A stretch of 64,000 nucleotides of DNA from DAOPJM01 sp035399665 (GTDB lineage: Bacteria > Bacillota > Clostridia > Christensenellales > CAG-138), in contig DAOPJM010000007.1 of assembly GCA_035399665.1 (NCBI GenBank), forward strand, positions 1 through 64,000. Direction: 5' to 3'. Positions 63,010 to 64,000 of this stretch are shown here, piece after piece (the stretch's first letter is position 1; every line of letters begins with the position of its first letter). The notes beneath the pieces were generated by a model. It had not been told where the DNA came from. It was given only the letters and a program-made list of their open reading frames with translations, and searched no databases. The position numbers and the translations under genes are program-made.

Positions 63010-64000
63010 TCAGCTTGTGGGAGTGCTGTCGAATGCAAGCTTCACAGCGTTAAGCTGCTGTGACATGCCCTCCGCCACGGCCTTGGGACGCAGTATTGTA
63101 ACAAGTCCGTCCAGTCCGAACAGCCAGCCGTAGAACTGTCTGCTTACTATGACCTTGACGTGGGCTATGAAATGTTCTTCGTCATATCGGATGAGGGACG
63201 TATCTATTCCGAAACGGTCTATGATGACATTGGCCATGGAGTTGTCGCAGAGCAGCGTTACAAGGTCCTCGTTTCCGCCGTACATGGAGAACACCCTCTC
63301 CGTATACGCGTCGATGTCCATGGTCATGAACACCTTCCTGCCCTCCCTTGACGACTTCTCAACGCGTATGTCAAACATCTTGTCAACGCGAAAATGCTTG
63401 ATCATCAAAGCTTCGGAATCGTAGGCCACAAGATAGTACTTCTCGTTGTCATACAGCAAGGCATAAGGGCTGACCTTGTAGCGCTTGCCATCGTGACGAA
63501 AGACCTTCAGCTTCTCTCGATTGTAATCGAAATACAGGAAACTTATCGCTTTATCCTGGTTGATTGCGATATGCAGCTTATCCACATTATAGTAAATGCT
63601 CTCGTTCATGTTCTTGACTCTGTTTTGAACATGAACCTGACGCTCCAATGACTTGGCCTCGGAATTGCTGACAAACCTTGTCAGCTTTTGTTGAAGATCC
63701 GCTGTCTTTTTGCCGGTCAAAAAGCGCGATGCGGAAACACAGTCCATCAGCAGCTTGACTTCAGGTATCTCAAACTCGCGCTCGCCAATGAAGTAACCCG
63801 CGTTGCGGCCTCTGCTTGAATGAACGTCTACACCAAACTCGATAAGGGCATTTATGCCCTCGCGCACCGTGCGCCTTGAAAAGCTTACCCCCTGCTGTTC
63901 CATCTCTGCTAAAATCCTATGCATCGATACCGGATGATTCTCATCACTATTATCGTGCAGGAACCGATGAAGGTACAACAGCTTTCCCATCTGTTTCGTA
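63010..64000 (-). CDS. WYL-domain transcriptional regulator (5' end possibly outside window)
   Basis: An N-terminal helix-turn-helix (about 5-65; MHRILAEMEQQGVSFSRRTV) is followed by a linker and a WYL domain (KVSPYALLYDNEKYYLVAYD) with a C-terminal extension. WYL proteins sense ligands or nucleic acids and often control stress, defence or metabolism genes. The first ATG is at 63990, but the frame stays open to the window edge and family members usually have a few more residues, so the true start may lie outside. No target gene is visible. Confidence 0.8.
   Translation of the reverse strand, partial: TKQMGKLLYLHRFLHDNSDENHPVSMHRILAEMEQQGVSFSRRTVREGINALIEFGVDVHSSRGRNAGYFIGEREFEIPEVKLLMDCVSASRFLTGKKTADLQQKLTRFVSNSEAKSLERQVHVQNRVKNMNESIYYNVDKLHIAINQDKAISFLYFDYNREKLKVFRHDGKRYKVSPYALLYDNEKYYLVAYDSEALMIKHFRVDKMFDIRVEKSSREGRKVFMTMDIDAYTERVFSMYGGNEDLVTLLCDNSMANVIIDRFGIDTSLIRYDEEHFIAHVKVIVSRQFYGWLFGLDGLVTILRPKAVAEGMSQQLNAVKLAFDSTPTS

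Overview
The window looks like a chromosomal segment from a moderately GC-rich member of the Bacillota (Clostridia-like). The evidence is typical Firmicutes gene content (MutS2 with an Smr domain, MgtE, RibU-type ECF S component, CpsB/CpsD/YveK-type exopolysaccharide control genes, DUF1540, DUF523, a class II EF-G-like GTPase), strong Shine-Dalgarno sites, frequent TTG starts and sigma-A promoters with near-perfect hexamers. Genes are dense on both strands. I saw no rRNA, tRNA, CRISPR array, insertion sequence or prophage. The genus cannot be fixed from the sequence alone.

Layout. 1-2.1 kb: the tail of an ABC ATPase, then DUF421 and YcaQ-like genes on the minus strand. 2.2-3.7 kb: an unassigned fold-type II PLP enzyme (minus). 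3.8-8.2 kb: a tight operon of a sugar isomerase/epimerase-like protein, pgi, rodA and a GNAT acetyltransferase. 8.3-13.4 kb: DUF523, response regulator, sensor kinase, HtrA-like protease and aminotransferase. 13.4-21.7 kb: mutS2, an M20 peptidase, mgtE, ribU, pfkA and a Crp/Fnr regulator. 21.8-24.6 kb: a thioredoxin plus a four-domain persulfide-type enzyme (minus). 24.7-31.0 kb: an APH-family kinase, a P-loop protein, an S41 protease, ahcY and an EF-G-like factor. 31.2-34.8 kb: a minus-strand exopolysaccharide control module. 34.9-42.8 kb: a minus-strand purine operon (ade, three xanthine dehydrogenase-type subunits, an aminotransferase, an acyltransferase). 43-50.9 kb: a dicarboxylate/amino-acid symporter, PAP2, pepF, a GH36 alpha-galactosidase, a SurA-like protein and a tiny membrane peptide. 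51.2-57.5 kb: thrC and a BMP-type nucleoside ABC transporter. 57.6-64 kb: an RCC1-repeat lipoprotein, a DUF1540 peptide, rarA, typA and a WYL regulator.

How genes work together. The purine operon and the BMP-type (nucleoside) importer suggest purine salvage or catabolism. The Crp/Fnr gene lies convergent to a trxA-persulfide reductase operon whose promoter lacks a good -35 but has an inverted repeat centred near -41, so the regulator may activate it. The CpsB/CpsD/YveK module is headed by a D,D-carboxypeptidase-like protein in which all three penicillin-binding-protein active-site motifs are altered.

Most striking observations: three genes (isomerase at 3838, mgtE, rarA) appear to be transcribed as leaderless mRNAs; the DacA-like pseudoenzyme; the four-domain sulfur-transfer fusion with a candidate class II operator; a 14-repeat RCC1 lipoprotein; and a one-base frameshift just after the lipobox of the BMP binding protein. 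I found no large system that I can call wholly new.
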